DNA of 5,596 nucleotides, from the NCBI GenBank assembly GCA_018830905.1, contig JAHJRM010000001.1, forward strand, positions 1 to 5,596, read 5' to 3'. The position numbers were made by a program, and so were the translations under genes. The notes under the pieces are model-generated. The model did no database searches and was not told the origin of the DNA. It was given only the letters and a program-made list of their open reading frames with translations. This DNA is from Nanobdellota archaeon. GTDB taxonomy: Archaea; Nanobdellota; Nanobdellia; Pacearchaeales; GW2011-AR1. Of the stretch, positions 1 to 4,550 are shown in pieces; positions within the stretch are counted from its first letter, which is position 1; each line of letters begins with the position of its first letter.

Positions 1-67
1 GGGCGTATATGCCCACTCCGATTAGTAAAATGATTAATATCCAAAATAGTATATCTTTTAGTTTCAT
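1..67 (-). CDS. N-terminal fragment of an unidentified membrane-anchored protein (runs off window)
   Basis: On the minus strand an ATG at 67-65 overlaps the pheS stop (ATGA, stop at 66-64) and opens a frame that stays open to the window edge, giving 22 residues. They begin MKLKDILFWILIILLIGVG, a short basic N-terminus followed by a strongly hydrophobic stretch from about residue 6 to the edge. This is what a signal anchor, uncleaved signal sequence or first transmembrane helix looks like. The 4-base overlap indicates co-transcription and translational coupling with pheS; I see no strong Shine-Dalgarno of its own. Nothing in the visible part identifies the family, and pheT, the usual functional partner of pheS, would not start like this. 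The hydrophobic start and the overlap are seen directly; everything about function is unknown. Confidence 0.75.
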   Translation of the reverse strand, partial: MKLKDILFWILIILLIGVGIYA

Positions 68-1584
68 TTCATCCAGAATTTCATTCTTCTTAGTTTAGTT
101 AAATCATTCTTGTAGAGTTCTCTGAGATCTTTTATTCCGTAATAATCCATGAGGATTCTATCTGATCCAGGGCCCCATGCCAATACAGGAATCTCTTCTC
201 CAAGTAGAGGGATGGTGACTTCTGGTCTAAAAATTCCGGCTCCGCCGAGTTCTAACCATACATCCCTCTCTTCATTCCAGACATCTATCTCTACACTAGG
301 TTCGGTGTAAGGGAAATATGCTGGACGGAAACGTATTTTTTCGAATCCCATCTTTTTGTAGAATTGTTTTAAATATCCTAGGAGGTGACGGAAGTTTACG
401 TTTCTATCTACGACTATTCCTTCAGTCTGGTTGAATTCGAATCCGTGCGACCAATCGACAGTTTCGTTCCGGAAACATTTTCCGACGGAGAAGAATTTTT
501 GAGGTAGTTTTTTTGTGTCGATTTGTGCTAGAGTTCGTGCGGAGAGACAAGTCGTGTGAGTTCTTAGGACGAGTCTTTTTGCTTCTTCTTCGTTCCAAGA
601 ATAACCCCAGCCTTTGCTTCCAGCAACTCCAGACTCATGACTCCCTTTCACTTTCCCAAGGATTTCTTTTTCAGGCAGACCTGTTTTTTTATTGAGGAAG
701 AATGTGTCTTGCATCTCTCGGACAGGGTGATCTTGTGCTGTGAAAAGCGCATCGAAATTCCAGAAGGAGCTTTGAACCATTTCGCCAGACATTTCTGTGA
801 AGCCCATCTGAGACCAGACATCTCTTATATATTCATTGACTTGTGTGACGAAGTGCTTCTTTCCCCCATGGATTTTTGAAATTGGAAGAGTTACGTCGTA
901 CCTTCTGAATTTTCTCCCTTTTAGAAGGGATTCGTTTTTGAGTAAATCTGGAGTTATGTGTTCTATGAGATTTTTTCCCTTGAAATTTGATTTAACTATG
1001 CTTTTCCCAAATTCAGTAATTTCTATCTCAGTTGTTTTTTCTTCTTCTGTTCTGACAAGATCCTTTCTTCTTTCCATGGAAATTAGCGTCTGTTTTTGTT
1101 CTTCAGTAAGTTTGTCATGTTCAAGAGGAAGAGACTCGAGGAATATTTCTTCAGAGCTTTTCTTTGTAATTTCTATCTTATCTCCACTGAAAATTATTTT
1201 CTCACTCTTTAATTCGATTAATTCTTTTCTTTTCAGAACTCCCAGAGATGCTTTGAATTCCTCTTCCGACAGCCCAGAATCTTTCGCTGCACTTTGGAAA
1301 TTAATAATTCTTTTTTCGTTTAAGAGATTTAGAAGTCTTCTCTCTGGAAGGCCTTTTTTGAGATAGAGTACACCGTTAATTCCTACCGAGACTATCTTCT
1401 TTTTTTCGTTAGAAAGGTTGATTATTCCTTTATTTTTCAAGTATTCAAGCGAACGAATTACTGAGACTTTGTCTAGATTAGATTTCTTGCATATGTCGAC
1501 AAGGTTTTTCTCTTCAATGTTTGAGAGAACCTTTCTTTCGTTAGGGCTCAGCGACTCGAGAACTTTTTCAATATTCTTGGGCAT
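64..1584 (-). CDS. pheS: Phenylalanyl-tRNA synthetase alpha subunit (PheS), archaeal type
   Basis: Charges tRNA-Phe with phenylalanine as the catalytic alpha chain of a cytoplasmic alpha2-beta2 class II synthetase. The 506-residue product has the long archaeal/eukaryotic form. Residues 1-200 hold winged-helix-like DNA/tRNA-binding repeats (an N-terminal SPNERKVL helix, then several helix-turn-helix units). The class II catalytic core follows from about 230. Visible core signatures: DHPVREMQDTFFL (285-297, motif 1 region), RTHTT (341-345), motif 2 FRNETVD (371-377) with FEFNQTEG (382-389), the phenylalanine-pocket region RFRPAYFPYTEPSVE (418-432), WLELGGAGIFRPEV (443-456) and motif 3 GPGSDRILM (471-479) ending in YGIKDLRELY. 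The motif 3 acidic residue is Asp where many relatives have Glu, a conservative variant. The ATG lies about 25 nt from a TATA-like TTTTAAT, fitting a leaderless start. It follows rnp3 by 37 bases, and its stop overlaps the next ATG. The pheT partner is not adjacent. Identification is firm. Confidence 0.97.
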   Translation of the reverse strand: MPKNIEKVLESLSPNERKVLSNIEEKNLVDICKKSNLDKVSVIRSLEYLKNKGIINLSNEKKKIVSVGINGVLYLKKGLPERRLLNLLNEKRIINFQSAAKDSGLSEEEFKASLGVLKRKELIELKSEKIIFSGDKIEITKKSSEEIFLESLPLEHDKLTEEQKQTLISMERRKDLVRTEEEKTTEIEITEFGKSIVKSNFKGKNLIEHITPDLLKNESLLKGRKFRRYDVTLPISKIHGGKKHFVTQVNEYIRDVWSQMGFTEMSGEMVQSSFWNFDALFTAQDHPVREMQDTFFLNKKTGLPEKEILGKVKGSHESGVAGSKGWGYSWNEEEAKRLVLRTHTTCLSARTLAQIDTKKLPQKFFSVGKCFRNETVDWSHGFEFNQTEGIVVDRNVNFRHLLGYLKQFYKKMGFEKIRFRPAYFPYTEPSVEIDVWNEERDVWLELGGAGIFRPEVTIPLLGEEIPVLAWGPGSDRILMDYYGIKDLRELYKNDLTKLRRMKFWMK

Positions 1585-1605
1585 TTTATTAGTAGAACTC
1601 TAGAG

Positions 1606-1612
1606 ATTAAAA
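1606..1612 (-). promoter_or_regulatory. TATA box of pheS (leaderless)
   Basis: On the minus strand the rnp3-pheS gap reads CCCTTTTAATCTC. The TTTTAAT core is centred 25 nt from the A of the pheS ATG at 1584, so transcription would start at or within a base or two of the start codon. No Shine-Dalgarno sequence is present between it and the ATG, which fits a leaderless mRNA. The box is weaker than that of rnp3, and read-through from rnp3 is also possible because no T-run terminator separates them. Confidence 0.5.
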
Positions 1613-1621
1613 GGGTTTTGC

Positions 1622-2077
1622 TTAACAGTTTATGATTTCTTTAGTCATCCATGTAGGCATCCCTAGTGAAAGACCGAGGGATTTTAGGTCGTGTTTGTCT
1701 TTTTCGTTTTTTTGAGAGAGGAATTCCATTTTGAGTTTATTCTTGTTGCATAGTTTTATATTTTGTCTTACTCGTGCTAGGATTTCTACTTTATCGCTTT
1801 TTTCTGCCTTTAATATTTCGTCAAGATTTATTCCAATTGTAACTTTTTTTGATTTTGCTATTTTCGCCAAGACATGATTGAATCCAGAGTCACGCTGTTT
1901 CATTCGGTCTTTTCTATTCGAGAGTACTAGGAGTAATATGTCTATATTTTCTTTTTCAAGGATTTTTCTGTTGAGTTCGTCGTCAGAGCTTGAGAAGACT
2001 ATTTCTTTTCCTTTATTTTCCTTTATTAGTTTCCTGGCTTTCTGGAAATCTGTTTCAGAAATGATTATTTGTTGCAT
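1622..2077 (-). CDS. rnp3: Ribonuclease P protein component 3 (Rpp30/p30), short form
   Basis: Archaeal/eukaryotic RNase P p30 subunit, which supports the RNase P RNA in cutting the 5' leader from pre-tRNAs; it is known to pair with the Pop5 protein (Rnp2). The 151-residue product carries the family hallmark KDRMKQRDSGFNHVLAKIA (56-74) followed by the beta strand VTIGINLDEIL. Next comes the helix with RVRQNIKLCNK (102-112), and a C-terminal block DLKSLGLSLGMPTWM (130-144) that matches the end of the TIM-barrel-like fold. Typical archaeal p30 proteins are a little over 200 residues. This one lacks part of the N-terminal metal-hydrolase-like region (no early HxH-type start is seen) and is short at the C-terminus. 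The ATG sits 24 nt after a good TATA box and no in-frame upstream start looks better, so the short form appears genuine rather than mis-started. It probably shares transcription with pheS downstream. Confidence 0.9.
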   Translation of the reverse strand: MQQIIISETDFQKARKLIKENKGKEIVFSSSDDELNRKILEKENIDILLLVLSNRKDRMKQRDSGFNHVLAKIAKSKKVTIGINLDEILKAEKSDKVEILARVRQNIKLCNKNKLKMEFLSQKNEKDKHDLKSLGLSLGMPTWMTKEIINC

Positions 2078-2095
2078 ATAAAAAGAAGGAAAATC

Positions 2096-2105
2096 TATTT
2101 TATAA
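2096..2105 (-). promoter_or_regulatory. TATA box of rnp3 (leaderless)
   Basis: Minus-strand TTATAAAATA is centred about 24 nt from the rnp3 ATG at 2077. The bases in between (AGATTTTCCTTCTTTTTAT) are pyrimidine-rich with no Shine-Dalgarno, so a leaderless transcript is expected. Immediately upstream on the same strand is GCGAGGCAGTAA, which recurs with one base missing ahead of the TATA box at 3151-3162. Confidence 0.7.
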
Positions 2106-2107
2106 GA

Positions 2108-2182
2108 TTACTGCCTCGCATAGCTCGGCAATTTAGTTAAGAAATAACAAGGTGAAATCATGCAAGTTCATGTTGGATTTAT
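2108..2182 (-). repeat. Intergenic element copy A, upstream of the rnp3 promoter
   Basis: Three blocks here recur in the same order in the other large gap (3160-3226). Read on the plus strand they are TTACTGCCTCGCATAGCT (2108-2125), GGTGAAATCATGCAAGT (2151-2167) and GATTTAT (2176-2182). The middle block matches copy B at 14 of 17 positions and all three differences are A/G. Both copies sit at the same place relative to a minus-strand TATA box. The element is non-coding, apart from a possible 17-codon frame starting at 2160 that copy B does not preserve. It may be a shared upstream regulatory region or a decayed dispersed repeat; the sequence alone does not decide. Confidence 0.5.
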
Positions 2183-2199
2183 TATTATTTTGATTAATT

Positions 2200-2244
2200 G
2201 CGAACTTCAGTGAGCAAGTAATTTAAGCGAACCGAAGGCGAGCA
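2200..2244 (+). repeat. Imperfect tandem pair between rnp3 and pyrH
   Basis: Two adjacent units, 2200-2216 and 2227-2244, share GCGAAC at their start, a central AG and GAGCA at their end (13 identical positions in 17-18), with a period of about 27 bases. The second unit ends in GCGAGCAG (2238-2245), the inverted form of the CTGC(C)TCGC found at 2111-2119 and 3163-3170. It lies just beyond the pyrH stop, so it would be in the pyrH 3' untranslated region. It holds no clear T-run terminator on the minus strand. Confidence 0.4.
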
Positions 2245-2254
2245 GACTTATCTA

Positions 2255-2944
2255 TTATCCATTCACAAGAGTTCCCTCAAATTTTTTTCCTTTGAGAACG
2301 TTTTCTAATTGTTCCATGTCTTGTCCTATTATGTAAGTTGTGATTTTGGATTTCATGATTATCTTAGATGCAGTTTGGTCTAGAACGAAGTGCTGTCCGG
2401 GCTGATATTTGCTAGCGTTGGCTAGTTTGTCGAATTCCTTCCAATTTATTTCTGGGATGAATTTTGCATTTTTGTACTTTTTGGGATTTTTTGTATAGAG
2501 CCCCTTGACATTAGTCAGATTTATGAAAATGGTTTTGAATTTTTTTGCAAGCTGGGCAGACGTTGAGTCGGACGTTTGATTTGGTTTGTATTCGAGCGCT
2601 CCGCAGAAGACGATGTCGTGTTTTTTTAGATAGGATGCTACTTCTTCGGTGGTGTGTGGAATTCCGTACTCCGGATTTTTGTTGAAGAAATAATTCATAA
2701 ATCTTGCGTTCATTCGTGTTGCAGATATTCCTGAAAAACTCTGGAGCTTTTCATCCATACCTTCTTCTCTAAGTGCAGAAATATACTTTCTTGCGATGCT
2801 TCCTCCCCCACACACTATCACGAACTTGTGGTTTTTAGTGTTCCTTAGAATTGTTTTTTTGAATGATTTTAGAAAATTTATATCAACTTCTTCTGGAATG
2901 ATTAGGCTTCCGCCGAGACTCATAACTATTACCTCTTTTTTCAT
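2255..2944 (-). CDS. pyrH: Uridylate kinase (UMP kinase), archaeal type
   Basis: Phosphorylates UMP to UDP with ATP in the cytoplasm, in pyrimidine nucleotide synthesis; amino acid kinase superfamily, normally hexameric. At 229 residues it is the usual length for archaeal enzymes. Motifs visible in order: SLGGSL (9-14, phosphate binding), CGGGSIARKY (45-54), GISATRMNAR (72-81, the archaeal nucleotide-binding turn), a TSDSTSA segment (124-130) where relatives usually have TTDA, NLTNVKGLYTKNP (142-154, ATP/base site), and GQHFVLDQTASKII (183-196). The C-terminal EGTLV matches the family end. Its ATG overlaps the stop of the small membrane protein gene (ATGA). It has no good Shine-Dalgarno, only an A-rich run upstream, so it is probably translated by coupling from that gene and transcribed from the promoter at 3151-3162. 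The Ser substitutions around 124-130 are conservative and I expect activity to be retained. Confidence 0.95.
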   Translation of the reverse strand: MKKEVIVMSLGGSLIIPEEVDINFLKSFKKTILRNTKNHKFVIVCGGGSIARKYISALREEGMDEKLQSFSGISATRMNARFMNYFFNKNPEYGIPHTTEEVASYLKKHDIVFCGALEYKPNQTSDSTSAQLAKKFKTIFINLTNVKGLYTKNPKKYKNAKFIPEINWKEFDKLANASKYQPGQHFVLDQTASKIIMKSKITTYIIGQDMEQLENVLKGKKFEGTLVNG

Positions 2945-3129
2945 TTTCTTTTCTTTTTCATTTTAATTAATGCAATTATAGCTAGAAAAATCCAAAACAA
3001 AAAAAGAGAGATTGCAACATGAATTGTTGGATGTAAACTAAATCGAGATATTAGCAGATAATGAGTTAAGATAGTTAAGAGTATTGCAAGAATAAACTTC
3101 ATTATAACCCTCAACTCCCCTTTTTTCAT
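2941..3129 (-). CDS. Small two-helix membrane protein, function unknown
   Basis: Encodes 62 residues with two predicted membrane helices: roughly residues 11-29 (KFILAILLTILTHYLLISRF region) and 36-56 (IHVAISLFLFWIFLAIIALI), with a very basic tail KMKKKRK. The basic residues at both ends suggest that both termini face the cytoplasm with a short external loop around SLHPT. Two starts are possible. The ATG at 3129 lies 26 nt from the TATA centre, as in the leaderless genes here. The ATG at 3102 (residue 10) is preceded by GAGGG at a 5-nt spacing and would give a 53-residue protein starting just before the first helix. The stop overlaps the pyrH ATG by ATGA, so the two form a coupled pair. I do not recognise the family, and proximity to pyrH need not mean a shared function. 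Confidence 0.7.
   Translation of the reverse strand: MKKGELRVIMKFILAILLTILTHYLLISRFSLHPTIHVAISLFLFWIFLAIIALIKMKKKRK
3108..3112 (-). promoter_or_regulatory. Shine-Dalgarno candidate GAGGG for an internal start at 3102
   Basis: On the minus strand GAGGG followed by TTATA and then ATG gives an ideal 5-nt spacing to the Met at residue 10 of the small membrane protein. It therefore competes with the leaderless start at 3129. If used, the transcript from the TATA box at 3151-3162 would carry a leader of about 27 nt. The motif lies inside the longer reading frame, so it may also be coincidental. Confidence 0.4.
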
Positions 3130-3150
3130 TATATAATTAAGTAAAAGGGA

Positions 3151-3162
3151 TTTTTATATTTA
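3151..3162 (-). promoter_or_regulatory. TATA box of the small membrane protein-pyrH operon
   Basis: Minus-strand TAAATATAAAAA is centred about 26 nt from the ATG at 3129. It is preceded on the same strand by GCGAGCAG, giving GCGAGCAGTAAATATAAAAA overall. The same arrangement (GCGAGGCAGTAA, then TTATAAAATA) precedes rnp3. This is the only promoter-like sequence ahead of pyrH. Confidence 0.65.
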
Positions 3163-3226
3163 CTGCTCGCTACGCTTTTAATTAACTAAGTAAAATCATA
3201 CAAGTAATAATTTGTATTAGATTTAT
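3160..3226 (-). repeat. Intergenic element copy B, upstream of the pyrH operon promoter
   Basis: Counterpart of the element at 2108-2182. Plus-strand blocks are TTACTGCTCGCTACGCT (3160-3176), AGTAAAATCATACAAGT (3189-3205) and GATTTAT (3220-3226). Compared with copy A it lacks about 11 bases between the first two blocks and has about 6 extra between the last two. It carries neither the ATG nor the GGTGA seen in copy A, so it does not encode a matching peptide. The remainder of this gap (3227-3254) shows no feature I can name. Confidence 0.5.
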
Positions 3227-3254
3227 CCTTAGCCAGCTAATGTAGCAAACATAA

Positions 3255-3536
3255 CTATTTAATTGTAAAAAGTTTGTCGTCATCTACGTCGAAGATTTCT
3301 AGGCGGACGCCTGCGTCGAGCCAGCCGTGAGCGTAATTTAGGGCTGCAAAGGTATTTACTAAGTCCTGTTTTTCTTCAAAGAATTTCGCGTCAGAAAGAT
3401 AATTTGAAACCATGTCGATAATTTCTTTTGCTTCTGCTTCTTTTCCTTTTATGATTGACTCCTTGACTATGCTAAGAGCTTTTGTGGTCAGATTTTTGTA
3501 ATTCTTTATTTTCTCTGGCGTGATTGTAGATTCCAT
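3255..3536 (-). CDS. DUF357 family protein
   Basis: A 93-residue all-helical protein, widespread and conserved in archaea with no established biochemical role. The signature region is at residues 46-84: YLSDAKFFEEKQDLVNTFAA followed by LNYAHGWLDAGVRLEIFDV. The N-terminal half (KIKNYKNLTTKAL to AKEIIDMV) forms two further amphipathic helices. The frame stays open for 15 codons upstream to an ATG at 3581, but I chose the ATG at 3536. The would-be extension is hydrophobic and unlike the family, and it contains a TATA box (3558-3566) centred 26 nt from the 3536 ATG, matching the leaderless pattern of the neighbours. It is divergent from the 276-residue protein gene across 126 bases. No signal peptide or membrane helix is expected with this start. 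Confidence 0.9.
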   Translation of the reverse strand: MESTITPEKIKNYKNLTTKALSIVKESIIKGKEAEAKEIIDMVSNYLSDAKFFEEKQDLVNTFAALNYAHGWLDAGVRLEIFDVDDDKLFTIK

Positions 3537-3557
3537 TTTTATTAAAAAGATGAGAAC

Positions 3558-3566
3558 TATAAAAAG
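3558..3566 (-). promoter_or_regulatory. TATA box of the DUF357 gene (leaderless)
   Basis: Minus-strand CTTTTTATA is centred 26 nt from the ATG at 3536 with no Shine-Dalgarno in between. Its position decides the start codon: the alternative ATG at 3581 would lie upstream of the expected transcription start. Confidence 0.65.
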
Positions 3567-3617
3567 CTTGTTTTTATGCATATCCCAATATTACTTATAG
3601 CGATAGAACACATAAAT

Positions 3618-3626
3618 ATTTATAAG
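3618..3626 (+). promoter_or_regulatory. TATA box of the 276-residue protein gene
   Basis: Plus-strand AAATATTTATAAGC contains a TATA-like core around 3618-3626. A start of transcription about 26 nt on, near 3648, would leave a leader of roughly 15 nt that just includes the GGAG Shine-Dalgarno at 3652-3655. It lies about 50 bases from the divergent DUF357 TATA box. An 8-bp palindrome, TATGCATA (3575-3582), lies between them, but it is too short and AT-rich to call an operator. Confidence 0.6.
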
Positions 3627-3651
3627 CGAAAAAAAGATTTATTTTCTTATT

Positions 3652-3655
3652 GGAG
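3652..3655 (+). promoter_or_regulatory. Shine-Dalgarno GGAG setting the start at 3663
   Basis: GGAG followed by seven bases and ATG at 3663. This selects Met 3663 over the in-frame ATG at 3576, which lies upstream of the TATA box and has no ribosome binding site. Confidence 0.75.
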
Positions 3656-3662
3656 ATTTAAA

Positions 3663-4493
3663 ATGCAATTAAACGAACCTGTTCAAAATAGTAAAGTATT
3701 TCCTCAAAATTATAAAGTATTTCCTGAAGAAGGAACAGATATTTATGTAAATCAAATGCCTAAATTAATAGCTGAAGGAAGAACTCCTTTATCTACAACT
3801 GGTTTAATGAAAAGAAGACTAGAAGTAAAAAATGCTTCAGAACCAGTTAGAAATTCTTGGTTATATAATAGGTTTGATACTGGAGATGGAATAATTTATC
3901 ATCCGGATGGAAGAGCGAAAATTGCTTTAGATGCTCAACCATTAAGAGAAATAACTCCATCAAGTAAATTAATCAATGGAGCTTTAGTTTTAGATTCTTA
4001 TGATGGATTTGGAGATTTAGAGCTAAGCAAAGAAGAATTAGAAAAATATGAGGATAATGACTCCCATAAACGAAAAGAAGTTTTAAATAACAGAATTTGG
4101 AGAATGTTAGCAAGACATCCTGATGAAGTTCCTGAGGAACTAGCAGAGGATCCTAAATTATTAAAAGAATATAGCGATTTAGTATTTTTAGAAGGTTTTG
4201 ACAGAAGAGTAATAGGATTATATAAATTTTCACCACAAGATACACCAACAATGCGTGCTTGGTATGTTTACAGGCTTGCTGGTAGCTGGTCTAATGCCTT
4301 TAACTGGGGTCGTCTTGACGACAAAAGTGCGCTTCTTGTCGGGGTAGCAGGGGTAGCGCCGGAGGTGCGAAACGCTCCGCAAGAAGGCGTTGTTAGACCG
4401 ACTTTAGAACAAGTTACAGCAGTAATAAATCCTCATCTTTCAAATTATGGTAGAGATGTTGTAATGAAAGATTTGGAAAGACTTTATCAATAG
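3663..4493 (+). CDS. Unidentified soluble protein of 276 residues with a compositional break near its 3' end
   Basis: I do not recognise a characterised family. The product has no signal peptide or membrane helix and should be cytoplasmic. It opens with a doubled heptad, KVFPQNY then KVFPEEG (residues 11-24). A mixed region follows with GDGIIYHPDGR (74-84), an acidic helical stretch LSKEELEKYEDND (121-133), an LNNRIWRMLARHP helix (141-153) and an LVFLEGFDRRVIGLYKF core (173-189). The C-terminus holds a Trp/Gly-rich block (AWYVYRLAGSWSNAFNWGRL, 199-218), GVAGVAP (227-233) and VVRPTLEQV (243-251). Start at 3663 is set by GGAG; the in-frame ATG at 3576 is upstream of the promoter. Leu is 19 TTA and 3 CTA in residues 1-196 but all CTT in 197-246, where G+C rises sharply. 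It is a single-gene unit with TTTTTT right after the stop. My impression that related proteins occur in DPANN genomes is recollection, not shown here. Confidence 0.85.
   Translation: MQLNEPVQNSKVFPQNYKVFPEEGTDIYVNQMPKLIAEGRTPLSTTGLMKRRLEVKNASEPVRNSWLYNRFDTGDGIIYHPDGRAKIALDAQPLREITPSSKLINGALVLDSYDGFGDLELSKEELEKYEDNDSHKRKEVLNNRIWRMLARHPDEVPEELAEDPKLLKEYSDLVFLEGFDRRVIGLYKFSPQDTPTMRAWYVYRLAGSWSNAFNWGRLDDKSALLVGVAGVAPEVRNAPQEGVVRPTLEQVTAVINPHLSNYGRDVVMKDLERLYQ
3692..3725 (+). repeat. 13-bp direct repeat encoding KVFP twice
   Basis: TAAAGTATTTCCT occurs at 3692-3704 and 3713-3725, exactly 21 bases apart and in the same frame, giving KVFPQNY-KVFPEEG. It looks like an in-frame duplication of seven codons with later divergence of the last three residues. 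Confidence 0.7.
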
Positions 4494-4499
4494 TTTTTT
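4494..4499 (+). terminator. Oligo-T terminator after the 276-residue protein gene
   Basis: TTTTTT begins at the base after the TAG stop (4491-4493). A T-run on the coding strand is the usual archaeal intrinsic termination signal; there is no hairpin. A second run, at 4529-4534, sits in the promoter region of the next gene. Confidence 0.5.
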
Positions 4500-4507
4500 G
4501 CAAAACG

Positions 4508-4515
4508 TTTAAATA
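4508..4515 (+). promoter_or_regulatory. TATA box of the exported protein gene
   Basis: TTTAAATA in the context AACGTTTAAATAGC. Transcription about 26 nt from its centre would begin near 4537, immediately before the GAGGG Shine-Dalgarno at 4538-4542, giving a leader of about 14 nt. Confidence 0.6.
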
Positions 4516-4537
4516 GCATTTGAGCTTATTTTTTGAA

Positions 4538-4542
4538 GAGGG
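4538..4542 (+). promoter_or_regulatory. Shine-Dalgarno GAGGG setting the start at 4551
   Basis: GAGGG with an 8-base spacing to ATG at 4551. It excludes the in-frame TTG at 4533, which lies before the expected transcription start. Confidence 0.75.
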
Positions 4543-4550
4543 TCAGTCAA

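Noticed and set aside
513..1366. Long open frames on the plus strand across 513-695, 637-879 and 836-1366.
   Set aside because: They lie antisense to pheS, whose conserved motifs cover the region. Their products are low-complexity Ser/Phe/Leu-rich strings typical of the complement of a Lys/Glu-rich gene.
1418..2081. Plus-strand frames at 1418-1603 and 1878-2081.
   Set aside because: Antisense to the pheS N-terminus and to rnp3; no start signals and Ser/Phe-rich composition.
2114..2130. tRNA-like start: CCTCGCATAGCTCGG resembles a tRNA acceptor strand plus the beginning of a D-arm, with GCGAGCA further right as a possible 3' acceptor strand.
   Set aside because: No matching D-stem half follows, no TTC-type T-arm is placed before the 3' candidate, the spacing exceeds 115 bases, and the acceptor pairing needs a deletion. 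Similar letters recur at 3163-3176 with no tRNA either.
3537..3581. Fifteen-residue hydrophobic N-terminal extension of the DUF357 protein (start at 3581), which would look like a signal anchor.
   Set aside because: The stretch contains the TATA box positioned 26 nt before the ATG at 3536, and DUF357 proteins are soluble helical proteins without such an extension.
3576..3662. N-terminal extension of the 276-residue protein from the ATG at 3576.
   Set aside because: It spans the TATA box and lies upstream of the expected transcript start; GGAG is correctly spaced for 3663 only.
4533..4550. TTG start at 4533 adding six residues to the exported protein.
   Set aside because: It lies upstream of the expected transcription start, and the GAGGG is spaced for ATG 4551. 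The signal peptide is also more typical without the extra residues.
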